A stretch of DNA of 29,427 nucleotides, from positions 1 through 29,427 of the forward strand of contig DJEI01000045.1 of assembly GCA_002431865.1 (NCBI GenBank), given 5' to 3'. The DNA comes from Lachnospiraceae bacterium UBA5902. GTDB lineage: Bacteria; Bacillota; Clostridia; Lachnospirales; Lachnospiraceae. The position numbers were made by a program, and so were the translations under genes. The notes below the pieces were generated by a model, which saw only the letters and a program-made list of their open reading frames with translations, was not told where the DNA came from and searched no databases. Position 1 is the stretch's first letter, and each line of letters begins with the position of its first letter. This document shows positions 15,979 through 24,419 of the stretch, in pieces.

Positions 15979-17048
15979 TGAAAAAATATTGTGTAGGAAA
16001 TGAAACAGGAATGGTTTCAAGGCGTTTTGGTGTTTTGGGCAGCAGGTGGAAAGGAGTGGTTTGCCTTGCAGGGATTCTGATTTCTCTGGTAGTTGGCAGT
16101 TTTTGTGTTGTTACATATGGAGCATCCGCGGGGGAGGCGGATGGAAGTGAGTCGGGGCAAGTGGATACATCCGGGAATCCAACGAGTGATGTGGAAGATG
16201 GGTTGACAAGTACAACCGAAGGATATGCGGAGCAGGAGGATGGAGCGCGCCCGATTCAAAGTATGTTTGATCAGTGCAGGAAGGTTTTCTGCAGGTATCA
16301 GACATACCCGATTGAAAATCATATAAAAGAAAAAGAGGCCTATCAAAATTATAATAACACGAAGCTTTCCTGGTGGTTCCGACGGGATATGAACCACGGA
16401 CCAAGCGGATGTGATGATACGATCGATATCTCTGAATATGACGCGTACTATTTGGATCAGAATGCTTCAAAGAAGAATGAAAAAGTCGTCTATCTGACAT
16501 TTGACTGTGGGTATGAAAATGGATATACCGAGCAGATTCTGGATATCTTGAAAAAGGAAGATGTTCCGGCGTGCTTTTTCGTGACACAGACGTACATCCG
16601 GGATAATGTTGCCATAGCGAAACGAATGAAGGAGGAAGGACATCAGGTGGGGAATCATACCATCTACCATATATGCATGCCGGATAAGTCCTATGAGGAG
16701 ATTGTGCAGGAGGTCAATGGATGCGCGGATTATATGAAGGAGGCGACCGGATATGCGATGGACCCGTACCTCAGACCGCCTTGCGGCGAGTATAGCGCAC
16801 GGACACTGGCAATCACCCAGGACCTTGGTTTCAAAACGATTTTTTGGAGCATGGCGTATATGGATTTCGATGTGAACAACCAGCCGGGTGTTGATTTCGT
16901 GATTGACCATTTCAATAAATATCATCACAGCGGGGCAATCATTCTGATGCACAACGTATCGTCATCAAATGCTGGGGCGCTGGAAAAGGTGATTGCAAAC
17001 CTGAAGGCAGAGGGGTATCGGTTTGCAAGTTTGAATGAATTGCAATAA
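15978..17048 (+). CDS. pdaA: polysaccharide deacetylase, PdaA-like
   Basis: This protein has a basic N-terminus and a hydrophobic segment (about 27-45) followed by a low-complexity acidic linker, so it is secreted or membrane-anchored. The NodB domain shows YLTFDCGYENG (about 172-182), a variant of TFDDG that is usual for PdaA, then GNHTIYH (His about 227 and 231) and RPPCGEYSART (266-276). PdaA removes the acetyl group from N-acetylmuramic acid on the way to muramic delta-lactam of spore cortex; sporulation in this organism is not shown by the window. The start overlaps the preceding stop. A TTG three bases earlier is possible. Confidence 0.9.
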   Translation: MKKYCVGNETGMVSRRFGVLGSRWKGVVCLAGILISLVVGSFCVVTYGASAGEADGSESGQVDTSGNPTSDVEDGLTSTTEGYAEQEDGARPIQSMFDQCRKVFCRYQTYPIENHIKEKEAYQNYNNTKLSWWFRRDMNHGPSGCDDTIDISEYDAYYLDQNASKKNEKVVYLTFDCGYENGYTEQILDILKKEDVPACFFVTQTYIRDNVAIAKRMKEEGHQVGNHTIYHICMPDKSYEEIVQEVNGCADYMKEATGYAMDPYLRPPCGEYSARTLAITQDLGFKTIFWSMAYMDFDVNNQPGVDFVIDHFNKYHHSGAIILMHNVSSSNAGALEKVIANLKAEGYRFASLNELQ

Positions 17049-17064
17049 ATTCTGGTAATGACTC

Positions 17065-17105
17065 CGGGCATTGTACCGTATTATAATACAGTACAATGCC
17101 CGTTT
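17065..17105 (+). terminator. terminator after pdaA
   Basis: CGGGCATTGTAC (17065-17076) pairs with GTACAATGCCCG (17091-17102), with a further palindrome GTATTATAATAC inside the loop, followed by TTTGCGTT. Confidence 0.7.
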
Positions 17106-17166
17106 GCGTTATTGGCAGATCGTTTAATACATAGTTAAAAAACTAAAAAATATAGTACTCAATGTA

Positions 17167-17195
17167 TTGCATATTGCGGGGAAATAACATATAAT
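17167..17195 (+). promoter_or_regulatory. promoter of the ParA-like gene
   Basis: TTGCAT (17167-17172) and TATAAT (17190-17195) are 17 bases apart, with AAGGAGGGG later just before the start at 17252. Confidence 0.7.
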
Positions 17196-17251
17196 ATAAT
17201 TAGTTTTGCGCAATGATATCAAAAACGAAAAACTAATAAGGAGGGGATGAT

Positions 17252-18292
17252 ATGGCAATTGGAAATATCATAGCAAGGCAATACGATATTGCTCAAGGAA
17301 CAGCCGAGAATATTGACGGATTACCCAAATATAAGAAATATGCGATATGTAACTTAAGAGGTGGAATCGGAAAAACTACGCTTTCCTTTAATTTGAGTTA
17401 CCTTGCAAATAATTTATTGGCTGTAGATACATGTCCACAGGGAAACTTATCTTTTTTTTATGATAAGAATTATTATGCGGGGAATCAAACGAATGTAAGA
17501 GATATGATATTACCGTATTTAGTACCAGGTCTTGGAAAGGCTACAAGAGTTGCTATGTATATTGGTGCAACTAATGAATATTTTGCGGACAAAAATAATT
17601 ATTTCATACCATCTTCGGATGAATTATATTTATTACCTTCACAATTAAATACGGCAATAAATCAGGCAACGGGTTTGCAACAACCACAAAGAGAGCAGGC
17701 TTTGAACAGTATTTTGTATTCATTAAGAAATGAGATTGATAGAGAGTTGGAGCAAAATTCATTAGATAAATGCATAATTGACACGTCACCCTTTTTTGCG
17801 GGAGCAACGCAGTTAGCATGGTATGCGGCAGACGCATTAATTATTCCGGTTAGAACGGATCAACAATCAATTAAGTCATTGGAATTACTTATTAGTACAT
17901 TGACAAATCCGCAAAGCGAATTTAGAAAATATCTGTTAGAAAATGATATGAACGTTCCTAAAATTCAAATGGTTGTATTGACGCATTGTGGTTGGTCTAC
18001 AGTTGCAGGTGCAAGGAATGTGCCAAATCAGCAAACGAAGGTTTATTTAGGCAGGGTGTATGATATTTTATCAAAATATAGATCACTATTAAGCACGGAT
18101 AATCCGGATAATCATTTGTTTATGTTGGATGATTTTTTGGGATCTGGTCGTATCTCATCATGGGAAGCTAAACCAATTGAATTATTAAAAGAAGGTGAAA
18201 CAAAAACAATTGAGAGACAAAGAGTGGTAGTAAATCAATCTGTTACAAAATGTAAGCATCAGTTAGAATATATTAGCAATCAACTTTGGTAA
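17252..18292 (+). CDS. orphan ParA-like P-loop ATPase
   Basis: This 346-residue protein has a deviant Walker A, NLRGGIGKTTLSFNLSYLA (residues 34-52), a Walker A' VDTCPQGNLS (58-67) and a Walker B-like CIIDTSP (174-180), the layout of ParA/Soj ATPases. The signature lysine of KGGxGKT is replaced by Arg36; the P-loop Lys41 is kept. No ParB gene or parS-like repeats are seen near it. The C-terminal 60 residues are unlike standard ParA and basic. Codons are AT-rich (TTA, ATA, AGA), in contrast with neighbouring genes, pointing to acquisition from a plasmid or mobile element. It has its own promoter and terminator, so it is a single-gene unit. Confidence 0.85.
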   Translation: MAIGNIIARQYDIAQGTAENIDGLPKYKKYAICNLRGGIGKTTLSFNLSYLANNLLAVDTCPQGNLSFFYDKNYYAGNQTNVRDMILPYLVPGLGKATRVAMYIGATNEYFADKNNYFIPSSDELYLLPSQLNTAINQATGLQQPQREQALNSILYSLRNEIDRELEQNSLDKCIIDTSPFFAGATQLAWYAADALIIPVRTDQQSIKSLELLISTLTNPQSEFRKYLLENDMNVPKIQMVVLTHCGWSTVAGARNVPNQQTKVYLGRVYDILSKYRSLLSTDNPDNHLFMLDDFLGSGRISSWEAKPIELLKEGETKTIERQRVVVNQSVTKCKHQLEYISNQLW

Positions 18293-18303
18293 ATCTGTTT
18301 TAT

Positions 18304-18357
18304 AAAAAATGAGTGTCAGATAACAATATTGTTATAGTTATTTGACACTCATTTTTT
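18304..18357. terminator. strong terminator after the ParA-like gene
   Basis: Twenty-one-base arms (18304-18324 and 18337-18357) pair with one wobble around a 12-base loop. They begin with six A and end with six T, so it works in both directions. Confidence 0.9.
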
Positions 18358-18462
18358 GTTATGCGAAATCAGAGAAATTATCAATTCATCTTGAATACTT
18401 CATATAAGAAAAATGAAATAGGGCGCATCACAAAAAGCAATGCAAAAATATTACAAAAGGTA

Positions 18463-18491
18463 TTGCAAATAACGAAAAAAGCTAGTATCAT
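18463..18491 (+). promoter_or_regulatory. promoter of the PH-like membrane protein gene
   Basis: TTGCAA (18463-18468) and TATCAT (18486-18491) are 17 bases apart; GGGAGG precedes the ATG at 18531. The rest of the 238-base gap is AT-rich without a gene. Confidence 0.6.
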
Positions 18492-18530
18492 ATGCGTGTA
18501 TAAATTTTTCTTAATAAGTGGGAGGTACAT

Positions 18531-19034
18531 ATGAATAACATTACTTACATGACGGGGTTACTTACGTTTTATCTGAAAGGGAATATATCGGCTGATCAGA
18601 ATTTTGTCAGACTAAAAATTCCAAATACGATTCTTTCCTTAATTCCATTAGGCGCACAAAAAGAGAATATACCGGTCAATCAGGTTGCCTCGGTATCTTC
18701 AAATTTCCGGTTACAATTTAAAAATCTGATTGTGGGGATTATTGAAATAATCCTGGCATTTGCACTGTTTCGTTCATCTGCATTGTGGGGACTTATATTA
18801 TTGATTATTGGGGCTTCTACAGCTATTACTTCGTTTGTTACAGAATTGTACATTACAACAACAGGCGGTCAGACGTTTTACGTTCCTTTTCTGATATTCG
18901 AGAAAGCAAAAGCTGGTCAGGCAGAGTCTATGATTAACGGCATAATCTGTGGACGTTTGGATGACACCAATTATCGACAGGTTAGTGAGACATCTACAAA
19001 TGCAATTGTAAATGCAATTAATAACAGACATTAA
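18531..19034 (+). CDS. small two-helix membrane protein, PH-like
   Basis: This 167-residue protein has two close transmembrane helices (about 65-80 and 84-103) flanked by beta-rich segments. The N-terminal LIPLGAQKENIPVNQVASVS and the later LYITTTGGQTFYVPFLIFEK resemble the split strands of bacterial PH-like membrane proteins; this is a structural impression, not a search result. Function is unknown. GTGGGAGG supports the start. It has a separate promoter and shares the AT-rich composition of the ParA-like gene, so both may belong to one acquired island. Confidence 0.78.
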   Translation: MNNITYMTGLLTFYLKGNISADQNFVRLKIPNTILSLIPLGAQKENIPVNQVASVSSNFRLQFKNLIVGIIEIILAFALFRSSALWGLILLIIGASTAITSFVTELYITTTGGQTFYVPFLIFEKAKAGQAESMINGIICGRLDDTNYRQVSETSTNAIVNAINNRH

Positions 19035-19059
19035 ATTCTAAATGTTTATTTGAAATCGT

Positions 19060-19089
19060 TTGAATAGTATCGTGGAAACTGGGTATACT
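19060..19089 (+). promoter_or_regulatory. promoter of the 53-residue protein gene
   Basis: TTGAAT (19060-19065) and TATACT (19084-19089) are 18 bases apart. The leader that follows contains a small hairpin TGCAG-GGAAAA-CTGCA. Confidence 0.5.
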
Positions 19090-19147
19090 TCTTTATGTAG
19101 CGAATTACAAATGCAGGGAAAACTGCAAAGCAAAAAGGAGATTAGTT

Positions 19148-19309
19148 ATGGCAGAAAAAAATTATCAGTCAAACGAGCAGAAGAACAAGCAGACAAATTA
19201 TACAGGAAGCAATCAGACAAACAAGGAAACAGCTTCAAACAGTAAGATGAAGAATAGTCAGAAGAACAGCCAGAAAAACTATTCAAGTAACAGTACAGAC
19301 TGTTACTAA
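19148..19309 (+). CDS. 53-residue Gln/Asn/Ser/Lys-rich small protein
   Basis: Translation from the ATG at 19148 gives 53 residues beginning MAEKNYQSNEQKNK and ending NYSSNSTDCY. More than half of the residues are Gln, Asn, Ser or Lys, with short repeats such as NSQKNSQKNYSSN, no hydrophobic core and a single cysteine next to the last residue. AAGGAG lies nine bases before the ATG, a plausible promoter is at 19060-19089 and a strong terminator follows 13 bases after the stop, so it appears to be a complete single-gene unit. The protein is probably disordered. I do not recognise a family; small spore-associated or coat-like proteins can have such composition, but this is a guess. Confidence 0.75.
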   Translation: MAEKNYQSNEQKNKQTNYTGSNQTNKETASNSKMKNSQKNSQKNYSSNSTDCY

Positions 19310-19321
19310 AAACCCCCTCCG

Positions 19322-19350
19322 AGAGGACCGCTTAGCGGTCCTCTTTCTTT
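19322..19350 (+). terminator. terminator after the 53-residue protein gene
   Basis: AGAGGACCGC (19322-19331) pairs with GCGGTCCTCT (19335-19344) around a three-base loop and is followed by TTCTTT. Confidence 0.9.
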
Positions 19351-19411
19351 GTAATAAACCATCATGTAAAAATCGTACACATGCTGAGGTAGAAAGATAT
19401 TTTAGAAAAGA

Positions 19412-19440
19412 TTGACATTAGGAGGTTTCAAAGATATGAT
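19412..19440 (+). promoter_or_regulatory. near-consensus promoter of the ATPase gene
   Basis: TTGACA (19412-19417) and TATGAT (19435-19440) are 17 bases apart. Transcription should begin near 19447, leaving a leader of about 34 bases. Confidence 0.75.
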
Positions 19441-19480
19441 TTTATCAGGAGCTATAAAGTAGCAGACCGGAGGTGTTGGA

Positions 19481-20929
19481 ATGAAAAGAGAATTTTATAG
19501 AAAAGCATATTATGATGTTTGCGATAAAATGAATAAAAAAGCGATTATTTCATTAACCGGTCCGCGGCAGGTTGGAAAAACATTTGCAATGAAGCAGCTC
19601 CGGAAGAATTTCGGAGGGGAATATTATAATTTCAAGACAATGTCGACGGACAAATCCGATGATGTATTGGATAGAATATATACCGTTGTCAGGGATAATG
19701 AAAAAGCAAATATTTATTTGGATGAGATAACGTATCTGGATGATTTTGAACATTGCTTAGCTTCAATCGCGGAGACTGCGACACTGACAATGGGATCGGC
19801 AGAGTATCACATCGTGATTACCGGATCACAGCAGGTATATATCGAAAATGCAATGAGTATCGCCTTTGGTGCGCGGGCAGGCATGGCGAGAATGGATTTT
19901 ATTTCATTCACGGAATATTATGATTATGTTCATGGAACATCTCTTGCACAGTCGACAATAAGTGAAATAAATTCGCGGATATCGGAAGATGATTATTTGG
20001 ATTATTTATTTAACAACAGTGAGTTTAACTGCATGGGCGATGGTGTGGAGGTGTATTTGAAAAGCTGTCTGGATGAAACGATCCAGTCGCATTCGAATTC
20101 TTTCTTCAAAAACAATGCAGTGCAGGTTGATGAAATTAACATGCAGAATTTGAAGGCAGTTGCATATACAATCATTGTGAATCTGATAGATCAGATATCT
20201 GCAAAACAGATTGCGGAGTATCCATTTTTATTGAAGAAAGTCCGAACATATTATAATCAAAGGGCGATAAACAAGGAGGCTGTTTCAAAGATCCGGAAAG
20301 AGGATTTTGATGCCGTTGTAAATGCATCTGTTCTGAAGAATTACAAACTGGACAATCGAATGTCTAAGGAGAAGTTGCTGGATTGTGTAAGATTTCTCTA
20401 TCAGTGCAAGTTGGTAAATATTACAGTGTATAACCCAGAATCGGAAAGTCGGCTGGATTCCTTTTTTAATGGCATATATGAGAAATGGAATAATGCAGAT
20501 GCGTTTTTCGCGGAGTATTCGGTTACGTTTGCATATCCGCATTTCTTTGTTGGCATCATGAAGGATATATGTGAAAATCTCGATATTGATAAAACGGATG
20601 TATTTTTTGGTGCATTGTTGGGGGCACTGGTGGAATGTACACTGAAAGGACAGTTAGCAATCCGGTATGGACAGCCGTTGCATGCAGCGCAGAAGTATGA
20701 TGAGCATGGCGCAACTGTGGCAGAAGTAGATTATTTTAATGATATGTTTGCAATGGAAATATCGATACGAAATAAATCGTTTCAGGAAACACATTTTACA
20801 AAGTTTGATTTTGGAAATCGAAAGAAAATACTGACAACGAAGGATGTCTGTAAAGATAATCAAGGAATTGTATGCATACCATATTACACTTGTCAGATTG
20901 CATTGGAGAATAATATAACATTGGATTGA
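19481..20929 (+). CDS. AAA ATPase with DUF4143-type C-terminus
   Basis: This 482-residue protein has a Walker A GPRQVGKT (27-34), Walker B ANIYLDEITYL (76-86, acidic pair Asp81-Glu82) and a sensor strand HIVITGSQ (110-117). The C-terminal section contains VAEVDYFNDMFAMEISI, in the position where the DUF4143 domain of COG1373 ATPases carries a nuclease-like EVD...E pattern; the final ExK lysine is not clear. Such ATPases are common, often horizontally moved, and their role is not settled. GGAGG supports the ATG. It has its own promoter and terminator. The protein is richer in Tyr, Asn and Asp than the flanking housekeeping products. Confidence 0.85.
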   Translation: MKREFYRKAYYDVCDKMNKKAIISLTGPRQVGKTFAMKQLRKNFGGEYYNFKTMSTDKSDDVLDRIYTVVRDNEKANIYLDEITYLDDFEHCLASIAETATLTMGSAEYHIVITGSQQVYIENAMSIAFGARAGMARMDFISFTEYYDYVHGTSLAQSTISEINSRISEDDYLDYLFNNSEFNCMGDGVEVYLKSCLDETIQSHSNSFFKNNAVQVDEINMQNLKAVAYTIIVNLIDQISAKQIAEYPFLLKKVRTYYNQRAINKEAVSKIRKEDFDAVVNASVLKNYKLDNRMSKEKLLDCVRFLYQCKLVNITVYNPESESRLDSFFNGIYEKWNNADAFFAEYSVTFAYPHFFVGIMKDICENLDIDKTDVFFGALLGALVECTLKGQLAIRYGQPLHAAQKYDEHGATVAEVDYFNDMFAMEISIRNKSFQETHFTKFDFGNRKKILTTKDVCKDNQGIVCIPYYTCQIALENNITLD

Positions 20930-20933
20930 GCGG

Positions 20934-20961
20934 AGAGCTTCCATATTGGAAGCTCTTTTTT
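20934..20961 (+). terminator. terminator after the ATPase gene
   Basis: AGAGCTTCCA (20934-20943) pairs with TGGAAGCTCT (20947-20956) and is followed by a T-run. Confidence 0.9.
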
Positions 20962-21022
20962 ATATAGACACAAATCCGCATGCTTCGCATATCCTATTAG
21001 TAAGAAGAAAGGAGGCGGAGCG

Positions 21023-21334
21023 ATGCGATTTCATAATATAAATATCCGGAACATCCTGAGTGAGGCTCTTAACTATGGAGGAATCATCGTTGACGTTCGA
21101 ACGAGCGAAGAATTTGCGAAAAGTCACATTCCGATGGCGATAAATCTGCCTCTGGAAGAAATACAGGCAGGCAATATTTCTCTTCCGAAAGGGAAAGTGA
21201 TATTGGTTTATTGCGCAAACGGGGGAGGCAGCACGTTGGCTGCAAAAATATTGACAGAGAAAGGGTATAAGGTTATCAACACGGTTGGGGGAATCTCCGG
21301 GTATCGTGGGGCGTTGACCAAAACCCGGCATTAA
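21023..21334 (+). CDS. single-domain rhodanese-like protein
   Basis: This 103-residue protein is one rhodanese domain: VDVRTSEEFAKSHIPMAINL (residues 23-42) and the active-site loop VYCANGGGSTLAA with Cys64, the residue that carries persulfide sulfur. The loop CANGGGS is slightly unusual compared with the common CRSGxRS. It may transfer sulfur or act in redox or arsenate-like chemistry; the partner is unknown. AAAGGAGG precedes the ATG. It has no cotranscribed neighbour that explains its role. Confidence 0.9.
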   Translation: MRFHNINIRNILSEALNYGGIIVDVRTSEEFAKSHIPMAINLPLEEIQAGNISLPKGKVILVYCANGGGSTLAAKILTEKGYKVINTVGGISGYRGALTKTRH

Positions 21335-21439
21335 ATAATGCAGTGTTCGGGGTACGTGTAGAAAAATCAAATGTTGAAAAGGAACAGCATTTGTAAAAAT
21401 TTACATGTGCAAATTGTAAGAATAAATTGATTGAATTTG

Positions 21440-21468
21440 TTGACTTCGTACAAAGATAAATTTACAAT
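21440..21468 (+). promoter_or_regulatory. promoter of the THUMP methyltransferase gene
   Basis: TTGACT (21440-21445) and TACAAT (21463-21468) are 17 bases apart. Because this falls inside the upstream open frame, it supports the start at 21524. Confidence 0.65.
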
Positions 21469-21523
21469 ACAACTAAGTATGTTCAAAAATCGGAACAGGG
21501 GAAGAAAGGGCAGAAATACAAGC

Positions 21524-22687
21524 ATGGAAAATATGTATGAATTGATTGCACCGTGTCATTTTGGACTGGAGTCGGTGCTGAAACGTGAAATATTGGATCT
21601 GGGCTATGAGATCGTGACCGTGGAGGACGGAAGAATCACATTCCGCGGGGACGTGACCGCGATTGCCCGTGCGAATATATTTATCCGGACGGCAGAGCGT
21701 ATTCTGCTGAAGATGGGTAGCTTCCGGGCTACGGATTTTGATGAACTGTTTGAAGGGACAAAGGCAATTCCGTGGGAGGAGTTTCTTCCGCGGGATGCAA
21801 AGTTCTGGGTGACAAAGGCGACGACAAATAAGAGTGCGCTTTTTTCTGCGAGTGCAATCCAGTCTATCGTTAAGAAGGCAATTGTGGAGCGCATGAAACA
21901 GACATATCGTGTGGAGCGGTTCGAGGAAGATGGGGACGAGTATCCGATCCGTGTGTTTATTTTCAAGGATCAGGTGTCGATTGGTCTGGATACATCCGGC
22001 ACCTCACTGCATAAGCGTGGATATCGTACACTTGTCGGGAAGGCACCGATTTCAGAGACACTGGCAGCAGCACTTCTGATGCTGACACCGTGGAACAAGG
22101 ATCGTGTGCTGGTAGACCCATTCTGCGGCAGCGGTACATTTCCAATCGAAGCGGCAATGATCGGGGCAAATATCGCGCCGGGCATGATGCGCGAATTCAC
22201 TGCCGATTGCTGGGGCAAGGTTGTGCCGAAGAAGGTGTGGTACAACGCGTATGATGAAGCGGAGGATATGATTCGTCGCGATGTGCAGATGAATATTCAG
22301 GGATATGATTTAGACCCGGAGATCGTGAAGTGTGCGATGGCAAATGCGAAGGCAGCTGGAGTCGGAGATTATATTCATTTTCAGGCGCGGGATGTGAAGG
22401 ATCTGCGTCATCCGAAGCATTATGGTTTCATCATCACGAATCCGCCATATGGCGAGCGGTTGGAGGAGAAGGAAGCGTTACCGGCACTTTATAAGACGAT
22501 CGGGGAGAGCTTCGCGAACCTTCCGGACTGGTCGATGTACCTGATTACATCCTATGAGGATGCGGAGAAATATATCGGAAGAAAAGCAGATCGGAACCGT
22601 AAGATCTACAATGGTATGATCAAGTCTTATTTCTATCAGTTTATGGGACCGAAGCCACCGAAAAATAAGGAGCCGAAAGAACAGTAG
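21524..22687 (+). CDS. THUMP-domain class I SAM-dependent RNA methyltransferase
   Basis: This 387-residue protein is the YpsC/RlmL-type (COG0116) RNA methyltransferase. An N-terminal ferredoxin-like plus THUMP region (about 1-155) binds RNA. The catalytic domain has VDPFCGSGTFPIEAAMIGAN (SAM motif I) and the active-site TNPPYGERL (motif IV, N6/N2-type chemistry). In E. coli the related RlmL modifies G2445 of 23S rRNA; the exact site in Firmicutes is inferred. The frame is open to 21431, but the promoter at 21440-21468 lies in that part. The protease gene follows 16 bases downstream. Confidence 0.92.
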   Translation: MENMYELIAPCHFGLESVLKREILDLGYEIVTVEDGRITFRGDVTAIARANIFIRTAERILLKMGSFRATDFDELFEGTKAIPWEEFLPRDAKFWVTKATTNKSALFSASAIQSIVKKAIVERMKQTYRVERFEEDGDEYPIRVFIFKDQVSIGLDTSGTSLHKRGYRTLVGKAPISETLAAALLMLTPWNKDRVLVDPFCGSGTFPIEAAMIGANIAPGMMREFTADCWGKVVPKKVWYNAYDEAEDMIRRDVQMNIQGYDLDPEIVKCAMANAKAAGVGDYIHFQARDVKDLRHPKHYGFIITNPPYGERLEEKEALPALYKTIGESFANLPDWSMYLITSYEDAEKYIGRKADRNRKIYNGMIKSYFYQFMGPKPPKNKEPKEQ

Positions 22688-22703
22688 AAAAGAGCGTTAA
22701 GCA

Positions 22704-24419
22704 TTGAAACGATTTTGGATATTTCCGGTGCTGATTGCAGTGCTGGTGACAATTACATTTTTTTTAGGAAGAAATCCGGTCAAGACGATTGATGAATCGG
22801 ATGCGCTTGCGACGTGCAGTGATGCATTTGCGGCAAATATCCGTTCCCGTATGAATGGGGACGACGTAATCATCACGGTTGGCGGCGGAAGCACGGAGGA
22901 GTTTGGCTACACATTTTACGTGAGTGACAACATGCACCTGATGGTGGAGGGCGAGTTCCTGCGCAGCCTGCTTTTGTGCTCTGTGCAGCGATACCCGGAT
23001 GGAGCTGTCCTGATCATGAAGGGAGACAACAGCATTTCGCTTGCCGTGGGTTCGGACAAGGCGACGGTCAATAAGAAAACCGAGGTGGAGCTGGGCGATG
23101 CTGTCTATGTGGATGAGGCAGAGGACAAGCTGATGATGCCGATTGACAAGATCGCAGAGTATTTGAGCTACGAGGTTGATTATTATGTCGATCAGAAATG
23201 GGTCGATCTGGCGCGGCTGCCGGATGAGACGCCATTGCCGGAGGAATACGATATGCGTGATTATGGGCGCGTGTCACCGGTGCGTGATCAGGGACGATAT
23301 GGTACATGCTGGGCATTTGCATCGCTTGGCGCGCTGGAGACAACGCTGCTTCCGATGGAGGAGGATATTTTCTCGGTCGATCATATGTCGATGTGTAACA
23401 GTTATGCGCTGGATGTAAACAGCGGCGGCGAGCACACGATGAGTATCGCGTATCTGGCGGCCTGGCAGGGACCGGTGCTGGAGAAGGATGATCCGTATGG
23501 TGATGGCATGAGCGATCCGAATCTTACTGCGGAGAAGCATCTGGAGGAGGCGCTGATCATCAACGGGCGTGAGGACGAGACGATCAAGAGCGCAATTTTC
23601 CGGTACGGTGCGATTGAGACATCGATTTATTCGGCGCTGGAATATGTAGACAGCTATTCGATGTATTATTCGAGTGAGTACGCGGCGTATTATTATGATG
23701 GTGATGAGACGCCGAATCATGATGTCGTTGTTGTTGGCTGGGATGATAATTTTCCGAAGGAGAATTTCACGATCCAGCCGGAGGGCGACGGTGCCTTTAT
23801 CTGCAAGAACAGCTGGGGCGAGGAATTCGGCGATGGTGGATATTTCTACGTGTCCTATTATGATACGAAAATCTGCCGGAAATCGGTCGTCTACACGCGG
23901 GTTGGCGACAAAGATAATTATGATAAGATCTACCAGACGGATAAGCTCGGCTGGGTTGGACAGCTTGGTTTCTCCAAGGAGGATGCGTATTTTTCCAATG
24001 TCTATGAGGCTGGAAAAAATGAGAATCTGGCAGCTGTTTCGTTCTATGCGACGGACAAGGATACGGAGTTTGAAGTGTATGTCGTGCGGCATTTCGATGG
24101 CGTGGATTCGTTCAAAGACCGGGAGTTTGTGACGTCCGGCAGTATGCAGTACGCCGGGTATTACACGGTGGATTTCCCGGAGGAGATCGAACTTGATGAC
24201 AATGAGCGTTACGCGGTTGTCGTGAAGATCAAGACACCTGGGGCGGTGCACCCGATCGCAATCGAGTACAATGCGGATGAGCGGACGGCGAGCTTTGATA
24301 TCAGTGACGGCGAGGGCTACATCAGTTTGTATGGGGAGATGTGGCATCGGGCGGAGACGAGTGAGAAATGCAATGTGTGCTTGAAGGCGTTTACGAGGCA
24401 ACGCCAAAATGGAACGTAG
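22704..24419 (+). CDS. secreted papain-like (C1) cysteine protease with stalk and lectin-like domains
   Basis: An N-terminal hydrophobic anchor (about 4-21) indicates export. Residues 100-168 resemble the copper amine oxidase N-terminal-like fold (VNKKTEVELGDAVYV, then MMPIDKIAEYLSYEVDYYVD), often a cell-wall or protein-binding module. The C1 peptidase domain has the oxyanion Gln196 (PVRDQGRYG), catalytic Cys202 (GTCWAFA), His339 (NHDVVVVGWD) and Asn369 (CKNSWGEEFGDGGYF). The region from about 430 to 560 looks like the lectin-like domain seen in this family. The start is TTG at 22704. The last eight residues (TRQRQNGT) are encoded by the left arm of the repeat element at 24394-24710, so the original C-terminus has probably been replaced. 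Confidence 0.9.
   Translation: MKRFWIFPVLIAVLVTITFFLGRNPVKTIDESDALATCSDAFAANIRSRMNGDDVIITVGGGSTEEFGYTFYVSDNMHLMVEGEFLRSLLLCSVQRYPDGAVLIMKGDNSISLAVGSDKATVNKKTEVELGDAVYVDEAEDKLMMPIDKIAEYLSYEVDYYVDQKWVDLARLPDETPLPEEYDMRDYGRVSPVRDQGRYGTCWAFASLGALETTLLPMEEDIFSVDHMSMCNSYALDVNSGGEHTMSIAYLAAWQGPVLEKDDPYGDGMSDPNLTAEKHLEEALIINGREDETIKSAIFRYGAIETSIYSALEYVDSYSMYYSSEYAAYYYDGDETPNHDVVVVGWDDNFPKENFTIQPEGDGAFICKNSWGEEFGDGGYFYVSYYDTKICRKSVVYTRVGDKDNYDKIYQTDKLGWVGQLGFSKEDAYFSNVYEAGKNENLAAVSFYATDKDTEFEVYVVRHFDGVDSFKDREFVTSGSMQYAGYYTVDFPEEIELDDNERYAVVVKIKTPGAVHPIAIEYNADERTASFDISDGEGYISLYGEMWHRAETSEKCNVCLKAFTRQRQNGT

Noticed and set aside
19436..19462. Eight-codon leader peptide with AGGAGG before the ATPase gene
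   Set aside because: The AGGAGG and the ATG lie inside the promoter TTGACA-17-TATGAT (19412-19440), so they should not be in the transcript.
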